Made by a program: the position numbers and the translations under genes. 64,000 bases of DNA from an uncultured Collinsella sp. (GTDB lineage: Bacteria > Actinomycetota > Coriobacteriia > Coriobacteriales > Coriobacteriaceae), in assembly GCA_900556605.1 (NCBI GenBank), contig USPC01000001.1:36043-100042 (forward strand), written 5' to 3'. Below the pieces are notes generated by a model that worked only from the letters and a program-made list of their open reading frames with translations, searched no databases and was not told the origin of the DNA. Shown one piece after another: positions 52,029 through 61,108 of this stretch. Position 1 is the stretch's first letter; each line of letters begins with the position of its first letter.

Positions 52029-54521
52029 ATGACCGCAACCGCCAGTCGAACCACCAACCGCAGACCCGAGCTTTTGGCGCCCGCCGGAGGGCCCGAGCCC
52101 TTTGCCGCCGCACTCGCCGCCGGGGCAGACGCCATCTACTGCGGCATGGGCAGCTTCAACGCCCGCCGCAAGGCCACCAACTTTACCGACGAGGCCTTTG
52201 AGCAAGCCTGCCGCGCCGCGCATCTAGCCGGGTCGCGCGTCTACGTCACGGTAAACATCGTCATCAAACAGTCCGAGATGGGCGATGCGCTGCAACTCAT
52301 CCATCGCTGCTCCACGCTGGGCGCCGACGCCTTCATTATCCAGGACTGGGGCCTGTTCTTTGAGGTCAAGCGCACCATGCCCGGCATCGAGACACATATC
52401 TCGACCCAGGCGAACATCCACGACGACCGCGGAACCCTTTGGTGCCGTGAGCAGGGCGCCGACCGCGTGACTCTCTCGCGCGAGCTCTCCATCGACGAGA
52501 TCGCCGCCATTCACAACGCCGCGCCCGATGTGGACCTCGAGGTCTTTAGCCACGGTGCCATCTGCTTTTGCTACTCGGGCCTGTGCCTGCTTTCGAGCTT
52601 TGCCATGGCGGGCCGCTCGGCCAACCGCGGCATGTGCGCCCAGCCCTGCCGCCTGCCCTACGAGCTGATCGACGAGAACGGCCGCTCGCTCTCCCCTGCC
52701 GGTCGCGAGCGCGCGCTGTGCCCGCGCGACACCAACACGTCGCAGCTTGTTCGCCGTCTGTATGACGCCGGCGCCGCATCGCTCAAGCTCGAGGGCCGCA
52801 TGAAGGCCCCCGATTACGTGTATTCCATCGTCGATGTGTATCGTCACCAGATTGATGACATGCTGGCCGGGGTCGCCGTAGATAAGGACGAGGTAGCCGC
52901 CCGCCAGCGCCAGCTCAAGCGCTGCTTCAACCGCGACTTTACGCACGCCTATCAGGACGGCACCTCGGGCGACGAGATGATGAGCTATGAGCGTTCCAAC
53001 AACCGCGGCCAGATCGTAGGCACGGTACTGGGCAGCCGTCTGGCCAACCGCGATGTGCGCGGCCTCAAGCCCGACGACCGCCGTCGGCGCGCCGCCATCG
53101 CCCGCATTGAGTTGTTTGAGCCCGTGGGCAAGGGCGACCTGCTGGAGCTTCGCCACGATAACGAGTTTGACCAGTTCCTGACCACCATTGCCGCCGATGA
53201 TGCCGCCGCCGGTGACATCATTGAGTGCCGCGTGCCCCGCAGCATGCCCGAGGGCTGCCGCGTCCGCGTGATTCGCAGTCAGCGCGCCATCGACGCCGCT
53301 GGCGCCGCGCTCAAGCGCGATGTGCTGCGCCGCCGCGCCGTAGACGTGTCCGTTGTGGCGCGTCTGGGCGAGCCGTTTACCGTGACGCTCACCTGCTGCG
53401 ACGACCCCACGCTCACCGCCACCGCCACGGGCTTCACCGTCGAGGCCGCCAAGACCCGCGCCGTCGAGGCATCCGATCTGGTTGAGCACGTCGGGCGCAT
53501 GGGCTCCTCTCCCTTTGAGGCCGCAAGCTTTGACGTTTCGCTCGACGCCGGCTGCGGTATGGGCTTTTCCGCCGTGCACAAGGTGCGCGCCGCCGCTTGT
53601 AAGGCGCTGGAAGAGGCCATTCTGGCACCGTACGAGGAGCGCGAGAAAACGCTCGAGTTGCCGGTGCTCGACAAATGTACGCGACCCATGCCCGAGCACT
53701 ACCGCGACGAGCCGCAGATCTGCGCCGCCGTCAACACGCTCGAAGCCGCCGAGGCAGCTCGTGCCGAGGGCGCCACGCGCATCTATATGACCACCGATGC
53801 GCTCGAGGCCGCCGGTGTCTCCCCCGCCGATGCATTTGAGCAGGGCATCGTACCCGTACTCGACGAGGTCTGCCGCGCCGTCGACCACGAGCGCGTCGAT
53901 CCTTTGATCAATGCCGGAGCCACCGTCGCCGTCGGCAATATCTCCGAGCTCGCCGTAGCCGCTCATGCCGGCGCCACGGCCGAGATTCGCTCTTGCCTGC
54001 CGGTGCATAACACGCCCTGCATGGAGGCGCTTGCCGGGCGCGGAGCCGGTGCGTTTTGGCTCTCGCCCGAGATCACGCTCGACGAGATTGTCTCGCTCGG
54101 CGCCGCCGCGCCCGCGGCTCTGGGCATCACCGTCTTTGGCCGCCCGCGCGTCATGACAAGCGAGCATTGCATTCTGCAGGTTGCCAACGGCTGCATCCAC
54201 GATTGCGCCAACTGCCGCCTGCGTGCCCGCAAGCTCTCGCTCAAGAATATCGACGGAAAGGTCATGCCGGTGCGTACCGACATCCACGGCCGCTCACGCC
54301 TGTACGACGCCTACCCCATCGACCTCACGCCTCAGGTTCCTCAGCTGCTCGATGCCGGCGTGCGTCGTCTCATGGTGGACGGAACGCTGCTCGAAACGGA
54401 TGAGATCGCCCGTGCCGTCGCTCGCGTCCGTCGCGCCGTCGAGGCAGCGCAGGCCGGCCGCAAGCCCGCCGCCCGCCTACGCGGGGCGACCTCGGGCTGC
54501 ATGTTTGTGGGAATCAGCTAA
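52029..54521 (+). CDS. U32 family peptidase-like protein (RlhA/TrhP type)
   Basis: An 830-residue U32 protein. The N-terminal barrel starts RRPELLAPAGGPEPFAAALA-like and has GADAIYCGMGSFNARRKATN; the cysteine motif GLCLLSSFAMAGRSANRGMC followed by AQPCRLPY near residue 200 and later cysteines (HCILQVANGCIHDCANCRLR) fit an iron-sulfur cluster. Known relatives hydroxylate 23S rRNA (RlhA) or tRNA wobble uridine (TrhP) rather than cleave peptides. The C-terminal extension is like the long DUF3656-bearing forms. AAAGGCAGG precedes the ATG. The 300-bp gap before it holds no gene. It ends 15 bases before the pseudouridine synthase, a second RNA-modification gene. Confidence 0.88.
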   Translation: MTATASRTTNRRPELLAPAGGPEPFAAALAAGADAIYCGMGSFNARRKATNFTDEAFEQACRAAHLAGSRVYVTVNIVIKQSEMGDALQLIHRCSTLGADAFIIQDWGLFFEVKRTMPGIETHISTQANIHDDRGTLWCREQGADRVTLSRELSIDEIAAIHNAAPDVDLEVFSHGAICFCYSGLCLLSSFAMAGRSANRGMCAQPCRLPYELIDENGRSLSPAGRERALCPRDTNTSQLVRRLYDAGAASLKLEGRMKAPDYVYSIVDVYRHQIDDMLAGVAVDKDEVAARQRQLKRCFNRDFTHAYQDGTSGDEMMSYERSNNRGQIVGTVLGSRLANRDVRGLKPDDRRRRAAIARIELFEPVGKGDLLELRHDNEFDQFLTTIAADDAAAGDIIECRVPRSMPEGCRVRVIRSQRAIDAAGAALKRDVLRRRAVDVSVVARLGEPFTVTLTCCDDPTLTATATGFTVEAAKTRAVEASDLVEHVGRMGSSPFEAASFDVSLDAGCGMGFSAVHKVRAAACKALEEAILAPYEEREKTLELPVLDKCTRPMPEHYRDEPQICAAVNTLEAAEAARAEGATRIYMTTDALEAAGVSPADAFEQGIVPVLDEVCRAVDHERVDPLINAGATVAVGNISELAVAAHAGATAEIRSCLPVHNTPCMEALAGRGAGAFWLSPEITLDEIVSLGAAAPAALGITVFGRPRVMTSEHCILQVANGCIHDCANCRLRARKLSLKNIDGKVMPVRTDIHGRSRLYDAYPIDLTPQVPQLLDAGVRRLMVDGTLLETDEIARAVARVRRAVEAAQAGRKPAARLRGATSGCMFVGIS

Positions 54522-54536
54522 CCGAAAGGCTAACAC

Positions 54537-55196
54537 GTGAACGAAGAACCTCAAGTCCTCTACTGCGACGCCTGGCTCATGGCCATCGACAAGCCCGCCG
54601 GCATGATCGTCCACGGCGACGGCACCGGAGAGCGCACGCTCACCGACTACGCCAGCGACCTGCTGCTGGCGATGGGCGACGGCTTTGCCGCGACCGACAT
54701 GCAGCCGCTCAACCGCTTGGACCGTGACACCACCGGCGTGGTGCTGTTTTCGCTCGACAAGCAGACGCAGCCCTCCTTTGACCAGATGGTCATCGACCAC
54801 GCTTTCGAAAAGCACTATCTGGCGCTCGCCGAGGGCAAGATCGACTGGAACGAAAAGCTCATCGACAAGCCCATCGCCCGCGACCGCCACGATAGCCGCA
54901 AGATGCGTGTCGGCGCCAGCGGCAAGCCGTCACAGACGCGCGTGAAGGTGCTCAAGCGTCTTAAGAGCCGTCGTGGCCTGCCCACGCGCTCGTATATCGA
55001 TGTCGAGCTGCTCACCGGCCGCAAGCACCAAATCCGTGTGCATCTGGCGAGCGAGCGTCATCCCCTGGTAGGCGACGACCTGTACGGAACGCCGCGCCCC
55101 TGCGGCCTCATGCTTCACGCCCACAGCGTGTCCTTCACGCATCCCGTAACCGGCGAGCACATCCACATCGAAGCCCCCTGCCCCTGGGAGCCCTAA
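54537..55196 (+). CDS. RluA family pseudouridine synthase
   Basis: A 219-residue RNA pseudouridine synthase. The catalytic Asp lies in PLNRLDRDTTGVVLFSLDKQ near residue 60 (family HRLD motif with Asn in place of His). KPAGMIVHG, the C-terminal SYIDVELLTGRKHQIRVHLA and GHPLVGDDLYG-type segments are typical. The start is a GTG with GAAAGG 7 bases upstream. There is no S4 domain. It is probably co-transcribed with the U32 gene. The target uridine cannot be assigned. Confidence 0.9.
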   Translation: MNEEPQVLYCDAWLMAIDKPAGMIVHGDGTGERTLTDYASDLLLAMGDGFAATDMQPLNRLDRDTTGVVLFSLDKQTQPSFDQMVIDHAFEKHYLALAEGKIDWNEKLIDKPIARDRHDSRKMRVGASGKPSQTRVKVLKRLKSRRGLPTRSYIDVELLTGRKHQIRVHLASERHPLVGDDLYGTPRPCGLMLHAHSVSFTHPVTGEHIHIEAPCPWEP

Positions 55197-55218
55197 ACCA
55201 CCACAATGGCTCAGCCGC

Positions 55219-55370
55219 GGTCCCAAAACGTCTCGATCTGTAACAGTAACTCGGCAAAATCCATCCCAGATGTTACAGATCGAGACAAAGGGACGGCACG
55301 GTTCGGAAGTATCTCAATCTGTAACACCTAGCCCACTTTTAACGGTCCAGTTGTTACAGACTTAGACAAA
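55219..55370. repeat. Pair of inverted repeats with TGTAACA words
   Basis: GTCTCGATCTGTAACA (55230-55245) pairs perfectly with 55271-55286, extended by GTCCC / GGGAC at 55220-55224 and 55290-55294. A second, imperfect pair (55311-55326 with 55351-55367) repeats the same TCTGTAACA word. No gene is seen in this gap. Confidence 0.7.
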
Positions 55371-55383
55371 CCGGCAGACAACG

Positions 55384-55420
55384 AAAGCGGCAACGCCCGT
55401 GATGGACGTTGCCGCTTTTC
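55384..55420. terminator. Bidirectional terminator between the pseudouridine synthase and the DeoR-type gene
   Basis: AAAGCGGCAACG (55384-55395) pairs perfectly with 55407-55418 and is flanked by A and T residues on either side. It serves the convergent genes at 54537 and 55512. Confidence 0.85.
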
Positions 55421-55511
55421 TATTGAGAAAACTACTCGGTTTTCGTTACTAACCACCACAATGGGGACAGGCGCCTTCGCGGTGGTTTTGGCCTTAGCCC
55501 GTCCCCTGCTG

Positions 55512-56258
55512 CTAGACCGTGATGACGTTGTCCATTGCCCGGTACTTGGCGGGGACCTCGCCTGCGGTAATAATCGTTGCGTCGCGGAAGTCCGCGAACT
55601 TGACGGGCGCCACCATGCCAAATTTACTGGCGTCCGAGATTACGAAGCGTTTGGCGGTATGGCGCATCGAGATACGCTTGACCTGTGCTTCCTCGATATC
55701 CGGTGTGGTGAGACCTTGCTCGGCGGCGATGCCATTGGAACCCCAAAAGCCGCAGTTGAAGTTATAGCGGTCCAGAGTTGCCAAGGCATCGGGACCGACG
55801 AGCGCCTCGGTCTCGGGCTTGAGCTCGCCGCCAAGCACAACGGTGCGCATGCCGCGCAAGGCGAGGTGCTGAGCGTGAAGCACGGAATCAGTCACATAGG
55901 TGACGCCCTCAAGGCGCGGAAGATGCTCGATGAGCTTGAGCGTCGTCGATCCCGAATCGATATACACAAAGCTATCGGGCTCCACCAGGGCCGCGGCACG
56001 GGCGCAGATGCGCTCCTTGTCATCGTTATGGAGATCGCTGCGCTCGTTGATCGTCAGGTCGCGCGTCACGTGCGCGCGCTCCAGACTCGTCGCGCCTCCG
56101 TGCACCTTGGCGATACGGTGTGCGCGGTCGAGCGTCTGCAAGTCGCGCCGAATGGTGGACGGTGTCACGCCCAGGGCTTCAACAAGCTCCGGTACGGTAA
56201 CCGAGCCGGCCTGCTGCACCATCGACACAATCGCGTTGAGCCTATCTTCCGCAAGCAT
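55512..56258 (-). CDS. DeoR family transcriptional regulator
   Basis: A 248-residue sugar-metabolism type repressor. The N-terminal winged helix-turn-helix includes VTVPELVEALGVTPSTIRRDLQTLDRAHRI near residues 19-48 (shown here in parts: GSVTVPELVEALG, TPSTIRRDLQ). The effector domain has the DeoR fold with DSGSTTLKLIEHLP near 100 and GGELKPETEALVGP near 145; such domains sense sugar phosphates. It is 3 bases downstream of the oxidoreductase gene, so the two form an operon, probably self-regulated from the region at 57342-57540. Confidence 0.9.
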   Translation of the reverse strand: MLAEDRLNAIVSMVQQAGSVTVPELVEALGVTPSTIRRDLQTLDRAHRIAKVHGGATSLERAHVTRDLTINERSDLHNDDKERICARAAALVEPDSFVYIDSGSTTLKLIEHLPRLEGVTYVTDSVLHAQHLALRGMRTVVLGGELKPETEALVGPDALATLDRYNFNCGFWGSNGIAAEQGLTTPDIEEAQVKRISMRHTAKRFVISDASKFGMVAPVKFADFRDATIITAGEVPAKYRAMDNVITV

Positions 56259-56261
56259 CGC

Positions 56262-57341
56262 TTACCCCTCCTCGGGGTACACGACTCCCCAGTCGGCGCG
56301 GAGCTTGGTCATCAGCTCCATAACATCAGAAGCATAGCCCAGAAGCTCGCGCTTCGAATCATCGCCGGCAACGGCCTTCTCCAGGTCGGCCATCTCGTAG
56401 CACAGTGCGTAGGCTTCGGTGCCAGCGTGGACCTCCTCACGGTGACCGTCCGCAGTCCACACGATGGTCGCATGGTCGGCACGCGGATACTCGTTGACCT
56501 CGATATAGCACTTGTCGAAGCTGATGACCGAGCGCTTGGGCTGCTTGGAGTGGAGCGTAAGGCTCACGACGCCCAGCTGCTGTTCGGCGTTACGGCAGAC
56601 AATGCCGCCCGAAACGTCAACACCGGTCTCACAGGTGTTGCCCAGCGAGACAACCTCAGCGGGCTGGCTCGCCATAAACAGGCGCATGACGGAGAGCGCA
56701 TACACGCCAATGTCGAGCATGGCGCCGCCGGCAAGGTTGCGATTGTAGAAGCGATTGGTCAGATCGCCGTACTCCTTGTAGCTGCCAAAGTTGAGCTGGG
56801 CGAGGTTCATGCGACCAAAGTCGCCCGCATCCATGCGGCGGCGCAGCTCCTGATACAGCGGCATGTGAAGCACCGTGGTGGCGTCCATAAGGACGACGTT
56901 GTGCTCGTCGGCGATGGCACGCGCCTCGTCGAGCTCGGCGGAATTGAGGGTAATGGCCTTCTCGCAGAGCACGTGCTTACCAGCTGCCAGAGCGGCTCGC
57001 AGGTAGGTGATATGCGTGTTGTGCGGCGTGGTGATATAGACGGCGTCGATGTCCGGATCGGCGTAGAGGTCCTCGACCGTCTCGTACACCTTCTCGACGC
57101 CATACTGCTCGGCAAAAGCCTGGGCTTTGGAAAGCGTACGGTTGGCGACACCCGCGAGCTTGCGGCCGGCCAGCGCGAGGGACTGGGCCATTTGGTTGGC
57201 GATAACACCGCACCCGATCACTGCCCAGCGAAGCTCGGGAGCCGTAAAAATGTCGTTTGGGAACGGCTGATTCTGGACCGAGGCAAACGCCGCCTTTGCG
57301 GCTGCCTCGGCGTCGAGCGGAGCCTGTTTGGAATCTGCCAT
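56262..57341 (-). CDS. Gfo/Idh/MocA family oxidoreductase
   Basis: A 359-residue NAD(P)-dependent sugar or cyclitol dehydrogenase. The Rossmann motif is RWAVIGCGVIANQMAQSLAL near residue 40, the TTPHNTHITYLRAALAAGKH segment near 110, and the usual EKP motif reads CEKAITL, with Ala in place of Pro. The C-terminal alpha/beta domain has GGAMLDIGVYALSVMRLF. Substrate is unknown. The DeoR-type partner suggests a carbohydrate-linked role. It is the last gene of the intervening DNA before rplX. Confidence 0.9.
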   Translation of the reverse strand: MADSKQAPLDAEAAAKAAFASVQNQPFPNDIFTAPELRWAVIGCGVIANQMAQSLALAGRKLAGVANRTLSKAQAFAEQYGVEKVYETVEDLYADPDIDAVYITTPHNTHITYLRAALAAGKHVLCEKAITLNSAELDEARAIADEHNVVLMDATTVLHMPLYQELRRRMDAGDFGRMNLAQLNFGSYKEYGDLTNRFYNRNLAGGAMLDIGVYALSVMRLFMASQPAEVVSLGNTCETGVDVSGGIVCRNAEQQLGVVSLTLHSKQPKRSVISFDKCYIEVNEYPRADHATIVWTADGHREEVHAGTEAYALCYEMADLEKAVAGDDSKRELLGYASDVMELMTKLRADWGVVYPEEG

Positions 57342-57600
57342 GATGTGCCTCCTGAGTCATCGGAAGTCCTTCATTTCTAACAACCCTATAGTCGCACAAT
57401 TGCGCGCGTATCTGCTCGTGTTTGCGTGTTTATTTGCTTATCGGTCATTATTTAGCCATAGTTGGCAGATGTTTGCGCGGTTATGCGCATTATCGCGCAA
57501 GCCTATGCGCGTAAATGTTCATGCAACGATCCTTGTGAAACATAAAGGGGCGGAACACCAAAGCCCTAAAAGACAGAGCCAGCTGTATTACTTCACCCCT
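57342..57600 (-). promoter_or_regulatory. Promoter region of the oxidoreductase-DeoR operon
   Basis: The first 200 bases upstream of the oxidoreductase gene are rich in repeated TTTGCG(T/C)G and GCGCG words (for example TGTTTGCGTGTTTATTTGC near 57417 and TGTTTGCGCGGTTATGCGC near 57471), which look like direct-repeat operators of a DeoR-type regulator. On the minus strand ACTATAGGG near 57388 could be the -10. No gene is seen. Confidence 0.4.
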
Positions 57601-57619
57601 CTGGGGGCACCAGACATCA

Positions 57620-57686
57620 AGGGACCGTCCCAAACTGCCGGCAAAAAGAGAACGTCCCTATGTGCCGGCAGTTTGGGACGGTCCCT
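57620..57686. repeat. Perfect 24-bp hairpin with GGGACNGTCCC end
   Basis: Arms 57620-57643 and 57663-57686 are exactly complementary around a 19-base loop. Each arm begins with AGGGACCGTCCC, itself a palindrome. It is one of several GGGAC-bearing hairpins in this window. Confidence 0.85.
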
Positions 57687-57753
57687 AAGTGCCGCTTTCG
57701 CTGAAGCCTATCCCAGATGGCCAGATATACAAATCTAAAGACTGTCCCCATCA

Positions 57754-57843
57754 ACTAGTCGTTTAAGAACGTCCCAAACGACTAGTCATTTAAGTCTGTC
57801 CCCAATGAGTGCAAACACTCATTTAAGTCTGTCCCCAATGAGT
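57754..57843. repeat. Inverted repeat plus 24-bp direct repeats upstream of the rplX terminator
   Basis: ACTAGTCGTTT (57754-57764) pairs with 57776-57786. Directly after, a 24-bp sequence occurs twice (57787-57810 and 57820-57843), each with CTGTCCCC, separated by a 9-base piece that forms GAGTG/CACTC with its neighbours. No coding content. Confidence 0.75.
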
Positions 57844-57851
57844 AGGGATAG

Positions 57852-57886
57852 AAAAAGGCCCGGGTGCCGTGGCATCCGGGCCTTTG
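57852..57886 (-). terminator. Rho-independent terminator after rplX
   Basis: On the minus strand a GC-rich stem (AGGCCCGG...CCGGGCCT with inner GTGCC/GGCAT) is followed by TTTTT. It lies about 25 bases after the rplX stop and shows that the rplC-rplX transcript ends here instead of continuing to rplE. Confidence 0.9.
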
Positions 57887-57911
57887 CTAGCAACTTGATG
57901 TTGCGGACAGC

Positions 57912-58217
57912 TTAGAACTTGTGGCCGCACTTCTTGCAGACGCGCAGCTTGTTCTTGCCGTCCTTCTCGTGACCGACGCGGGTAACCTTACCGCACTCGG
58001 GGCAGACGAGATTAACGTTGGAGGCGTCGATGGGAGCCTCCTGCGAAACGATGCCGCCCTGCTGGTTGGCAGCGTTGGGCTTGACGGCCTTCTTGACGAC
58101 CGAAACGCCCTCGACAACGACCTTGTTCTCGGCGGGAAGAGCACGCAGGATAACGCCCTGCTTGCCGCGATCCTTACCAGAGAGAACCTGGACCTTATCG
58201 CCCTTCTTGATATACAT
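57912..58217 (-). CDS. rplX: 50S ribosomal protein L24
   Basis: An early-assembly protein by the exit tunnel. The KOW motif occupies the N-terminus ([20 protein letters not shown]) and the 101-residue length is normal. Two CxxC-type pairs (CPECGK and CKKCGHKF) suggest a zinc-binding C-terminus. It is the last gene of this ribosomal block and is followed by a terminator; rplE, its usual next neighbour, lies about 46.8 kb away. Confidence 0.97.
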   Translation of the reverse strand: MYIKKGDKVQVLSGKDRGKQGVILRALPAENKVVVEGVSVVKKAVKPNAANQQGGIVSQEAPIDASNVNLVCPECGKVTRVGHEKDGKNKLRVCKKCGHKF

Positions 58218-58230
58218 ATATCTCCCCTAA

Positions 58231-58599
58231 CTACAGGGTCTCGGGAGCGAGCGAGACGATCTTCATGTACTTCTTGTCACGAAGCTCGCGAGCGACGGGC
58301 CCGAAGATACGGGTGCCGACGGGCGAACCATCGTTGTTGATGACAACGCAGGCGTTCTCATCAAAGCGAATGTAGGAGCCATCCTTGCGGCGGATCTCCT
58401 TAACGGTGCGAACGACGACGCAACGGACAACGTCCTTCTTCTTGACGTTGGCGCCAGGGGTAGCCTCCTGGACAGCACCGATGAACACATCGCCGATGCC
58501 TGCATAACGACGCTTGGAACCGCCAAGCACCTTGATGCAGCGAATCTTGCGAGCGCCGGAGTTGTCGGCGACGTTCAGCATGGTTTGCATCTGAATCAT
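58231..58599 (-). CDS. rplN: 50S ribosomal protein L14
   Basis: The 122-residue protein starts [20 protein letters not shown] and contains [20 protein letters not shown] and the ending [16 protein letters not shown] segment, all standard for L14, which forms an inter-subunit bridge. It lies 13 bases upstream of rplX; 118 bases with a small hairpin separate it from rpsQ. Confidence 0.97.
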   Translation of the reverse strand: MIQMQTMLNVADNSGARKIRCIKVLGGSKRRYAGIGDVFIGAVQEATPGANVKKKDVVRCVVVRTVKEIRRKDGSYIRFDENACVVINNDGSPVGTRIFGPVARELRDKKYMKIVSLAPETL

Positions 58600-58717
58600 G
58601 GTAGATGTTCCTCCGAACTAAGAACCGAAGAGAGGTGCGCAGCCTTTACGCGGCCCGTGGTATGCAAGCCAGGCATACGCACATCTTCGGAAACGTACAA
58701 GTCGTAAGAGCGACTGC

Positions 58718-58978
58718 TTATTTAGCGCGCTCGACGACCTCGATGAGGCGCCAACGCTTCATCTTGGACATAGGACGGGTCTCCATAACGCGGACGGTAT
58801 CGCCCACGCCAGCCGTGCACTCCTCGTCGTGAGCGTGCAGCTTCTTGGAGCTGGTCATCATCTTGCCGTACTTGGGGTGACGCTTGCGCTCGGTGATGGT
58901 GACAACAATGGTCTTGGCACCGGAGACGGAGGTAACGACACCCGTACGGACCTTACGCGAGTTACGCGAATCAGTCAT
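58718..58978 (-). CDS. rpsQ: 30S ribosomal protein S17
   Basis: An OB-fold protein of 86 residues (MTDSRNSRKVRTGVVTSVSG, then GDTVRVMETRPMSKMKRWRL), matching S17, which binds the 5' domain of 16S rRNA. It lies 16 bases after rpmC. Confidence 0.97.
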   Translation of the reverse strand: MTDSRNSRKVRTGVVTSVSGAKTIVVTITERKRHPKYGKMMTSSKKLHAHDEECTAGVGDTVRVMETRPMSKMKRWRLIEVVERAK

Positions 58979-58994
58979 GTTCTCTCCTTAGGTC

Positions 58995-59210
58995 CTACTC
59001 GGCGACAGCGGACTTCTCCGCTGCGATCTCGCGGGCGCGCTGCTCCGTGAGGACGCGAGCGATGTCCTTCTTCACGGTGTTGACGCGAGCGGTGTTGTCC
59101 AGCTGGCTGGTGGCCATCTGGAAACGAAGGTTAAAGAGCTCGGCGCGCATTTCCTTCAGCTTCTCAACGAGCTGAGCGTCCGAGAGCTCACGAATCTCTG
59201 CGGGCTTCAT
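58995..59210 (-). CDS. rpmC: 50S ribosomal protein L29
   Basis: A 71-residue helical protein ([20 protein letters not shown], then LFNLRFQMATSQLDNTARVN), standard for L29 near the tunnel exit. Its ATG overlaps the rplP stop by one base. Confidence 0.96.
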   Translation of the reverse strand: MKPAEIRELSDAQLVEKLKEMRAELFNLRFQMATSQLDNTARVNTVKKDIARVLTEQRAREIAAEKSAVAE

Positions 59211-59713
59211 TAGTTCTCCTCCTTGGCGGCGGCGGCGTCCTCAGCAGCCCACTTGGCCTCGAGAGCGGCCTCCTCAGCCATCTCCTTCTCGATGCGCTGC
59301 TCAGCGTTCTTAGCAGCAACAATCTTGGTCTTGATGGGAAGCTTGTGCTGTGCAAGACGCAGAGCCTCGCGAGCGACCTCCTCGGGCACGCCCTTGACCT
59401 CGAACATGATGCGGCCGGGCTTGACGACGGCCACCCACTCCTCGGGGTTACCCTTACCAGAACCCATGCGAGTCTCGGCAGGCTTCTTGGTGATGGGCTT
59501 ATCGGGGAAGATCGTGATGTAGACACGACCGCCACGCTTCATGTAGCGGGTCATGGCAATACGAGCGGCCTCGATCTGACGGTTGGTGATCCAATGGGCC
59601 TCGAGAGCCTGGATACCAAACTCGCCGAAATGCAGCTCGGTATTACCCTTGGCCTGGCCCTTCATGGAGCCACGCTGCACCTTGCGGTGAAGAATACGCT
59701 TAGGGGCAAGCAC
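59210..59713 (-). CDS. rplP: 50S ribosomal protein L16
   Basis: L16 helps position A-site tRNA. The core ([60 protein letters not shown]) ends near residue 140. A further 27 residues, rich in Ala and Glu ([20 protein letters not shown]), extend the protein to 167 residues and probably form a helix. The start is a GTG overlapping the rpsC end. The extension is unusual compared with the 137-144 residues of most L16 proteins. Confidence 0.97.
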   Translation of the reverse strand: MLAPKRILHRKVQRGSMKGQAKGNTELHFGEFGIQALEAHWITNRQIEAARIAMTRYMKRGGRVYITIFPDKPITKKPAETRMGSGKGNPEEWVAVVKPGRIMFEVKGVPEEVAREALRLAQHKLPIKTKIVAAKNAEQRIEKEMAEEAALEAKWAAEDAAAAKEEN

Positions 59714-60423
59714 TACTGACCCCTCCTCTCGGAGTTACGACGACGAGGACGGGAAGAGCCCTCGAGTGCAGGGTTGGGAACAGGCTGGCCCGGGAGCTTC
59801 TCGCCCAGGTAGATCCAGACCTTCACGCCGCAAGCGCCCATGGTGGTGCTGGCGACAGCCGTGCCGTAGTCGATCTTGGCACGGAGGGTGTGCAGAGGCA
59901 CGCGACCCTCGCGGTACCACTCACGGCGGCCCATCTCGGCACCGCCGAGACGACCGGAGCACTGGATACGGATGCCCTTAGCGCCGGCCTTGCGGGCAGA
60001 CTGGACAGCCTTGCGCATAGCGCGACGGAAGGCAACGCGGCCCTCGAGCTGCTCGGCGATAGACTGAGCAACGAGGTTGGCGTCGAGCTCGGGGCGCTTG
60101 ATCTCGACAACGTCGACGGAGAGCTGGCCCTTGGAGACGCCAGCGACCTTCTCGAGCTCGGTGCGGAGGGTATCGATCTCGGCACCCTTCTTACCGATGA
60201 CAACGCCGGGGCGAGCGGTGAGGATGATGACCTTCACCTTGTCGCCAGCGCGCTCGATCTCGACGCGGGAGACAGCTGCGCGGGAAAGACGCTTCTCGAG
60301 GTACTTGCGGATCTCGAGATCGTTACCGAGGGTCTTAGCGTAATCCTTCTCTGCGAACCAGCGGGAGCGCCAGTTCTCGGTGATGCCAAGACGGAAGCCG
60401 GTGGGGTAGACTTTCTGACCCAT
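59713..60423 (-). CDS. rpsC: 30S ribosomal protein S3
   Basis: A KH-domain protein at the mRNA entry site, 236 residues. It starts [20 protein letters not shown], has the KH motif [20 protein letters not shown] near 75, and [20 protein letters not shown] near 160, with a basic C-terminal tail. It is 6 bases downstream of rplV. Confidence 0.97.
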   Translation of the reverse strand: MGQKVYPTGFRLGITENWRSRWFAEKDYAKTLGNDLEIRKYLEKRLSRAAVSRVEIERAGDKVKVIILTARPGVVIGKKGAEIDTLRTELEKVAGVSKGQLSVDVVEIKRPELDANLVAQSIAEQLEGRVAFRRAMRKAVQSARKAGAKGIRIQCSGRLGGAEMGRREWYREGRVPLHTLRAKIDYGTAVASTTMGACGVKVWIYLGEKLPGQPVPNPALEGSSRPRRRNSERRGQ

Positions 60424-60429
60424 ACAGCT

Positions 60430-60801
60430 TTACGCCTCCTTTCGAGGAGCAACGACGACGGTGATGTGGGAAGTACGCTTCAGAATGCGAGAAGCGGAAC
60501 CCTTGGCGCGGGGACGGATGCGCTTAAGCGTCGGACCCTCGTCAACATAGGCAGCGGCGACAACCAGGTTGTCGGCACGCAGACCGTTGTTGTTCTCGGC
60601 GTTCGCAACGGCGGAACGGAGAACCTTCTCGACATCCACGGCGACGGCTCGGTCGCAGAAGTGGAGGATGTCGAAGGCCTGAGCGACAGGCTTGCGGCGG
60701 ATCAGATCGACCACCAGGCGGGCCTTGCTGGGGGAAACACGCACGTACTTAGCGACGGCGCGAACCTCGGTGGCCTCAGTTTCAATAGACTTAGTTGCCA
60801 T
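60430..60801 (-). CDS. rplV: 50S ribosomal protein L22
   Basis: A 123-residue protein whose loop lines the exit tunnel. [20 protein letters not shown] and the tunnel hairpin [20 protein letters not shown] are clearly visible. It follows rpsS by 14 bases. Confidence 0.97.
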   Translation of the reverse strand: MATKSIETEATEVRAVAKYVRVSPSKARLVVDLIRRKPVAQAFDILHFCDRAVAVDVEKVLRSAVANAENNNGLRADNLVVAAAYVDEGPTLKRIRPRAKGSASRILKRTSHITVVVAPRKEA

Positions 60802-60815
60802 TTACGGTTAACCCC

Positions 60816-61076
60816 CTATTTGGCCTTGTGGCCACGGAACGTACGAGTCGGCGCGAACTCGCCGAGCTTGTGACCAACCATGGACTCGGTAACATACACG
60901 GGCACATGCTTGCGGCCGTCGTGGACGGCGATGGTGTGACCAACCATCTCGGGGAAGATGGTGGACGCGCGGGACCAGGTCTTCACGACGTCCTTCTTGC
61001 CAGCCTCGTTCATCGCGGTGATACGCGAGAGAAGGCGAGTCTCCACGAACGGGCCCTTTTTGAGACTTCTGCTCAT
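60816..61076 (-). CDS. rpsS: 30S ribosomal protein S19
   Basis: An 86-residue head protein next to S13: [20 protein letters not shown], then [20 protein letters not shown] and [20 protein letters not shown]. Standard length and position between rplB and rplV. Confidence 0.97.
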   Translation of the reverse strand: MSRSLKKGPFVETRLLSRITAMNEAGKKDVVKTWSRASTIFPEMVGHTIAVHDGRKHVPVYVTESMVGHKLGEFAPTRTFRGHKAK

Positions 61077-61108
61077 AAGTGCTTTCTCCTAAAACTCGGT
61101 ATCCGAAA

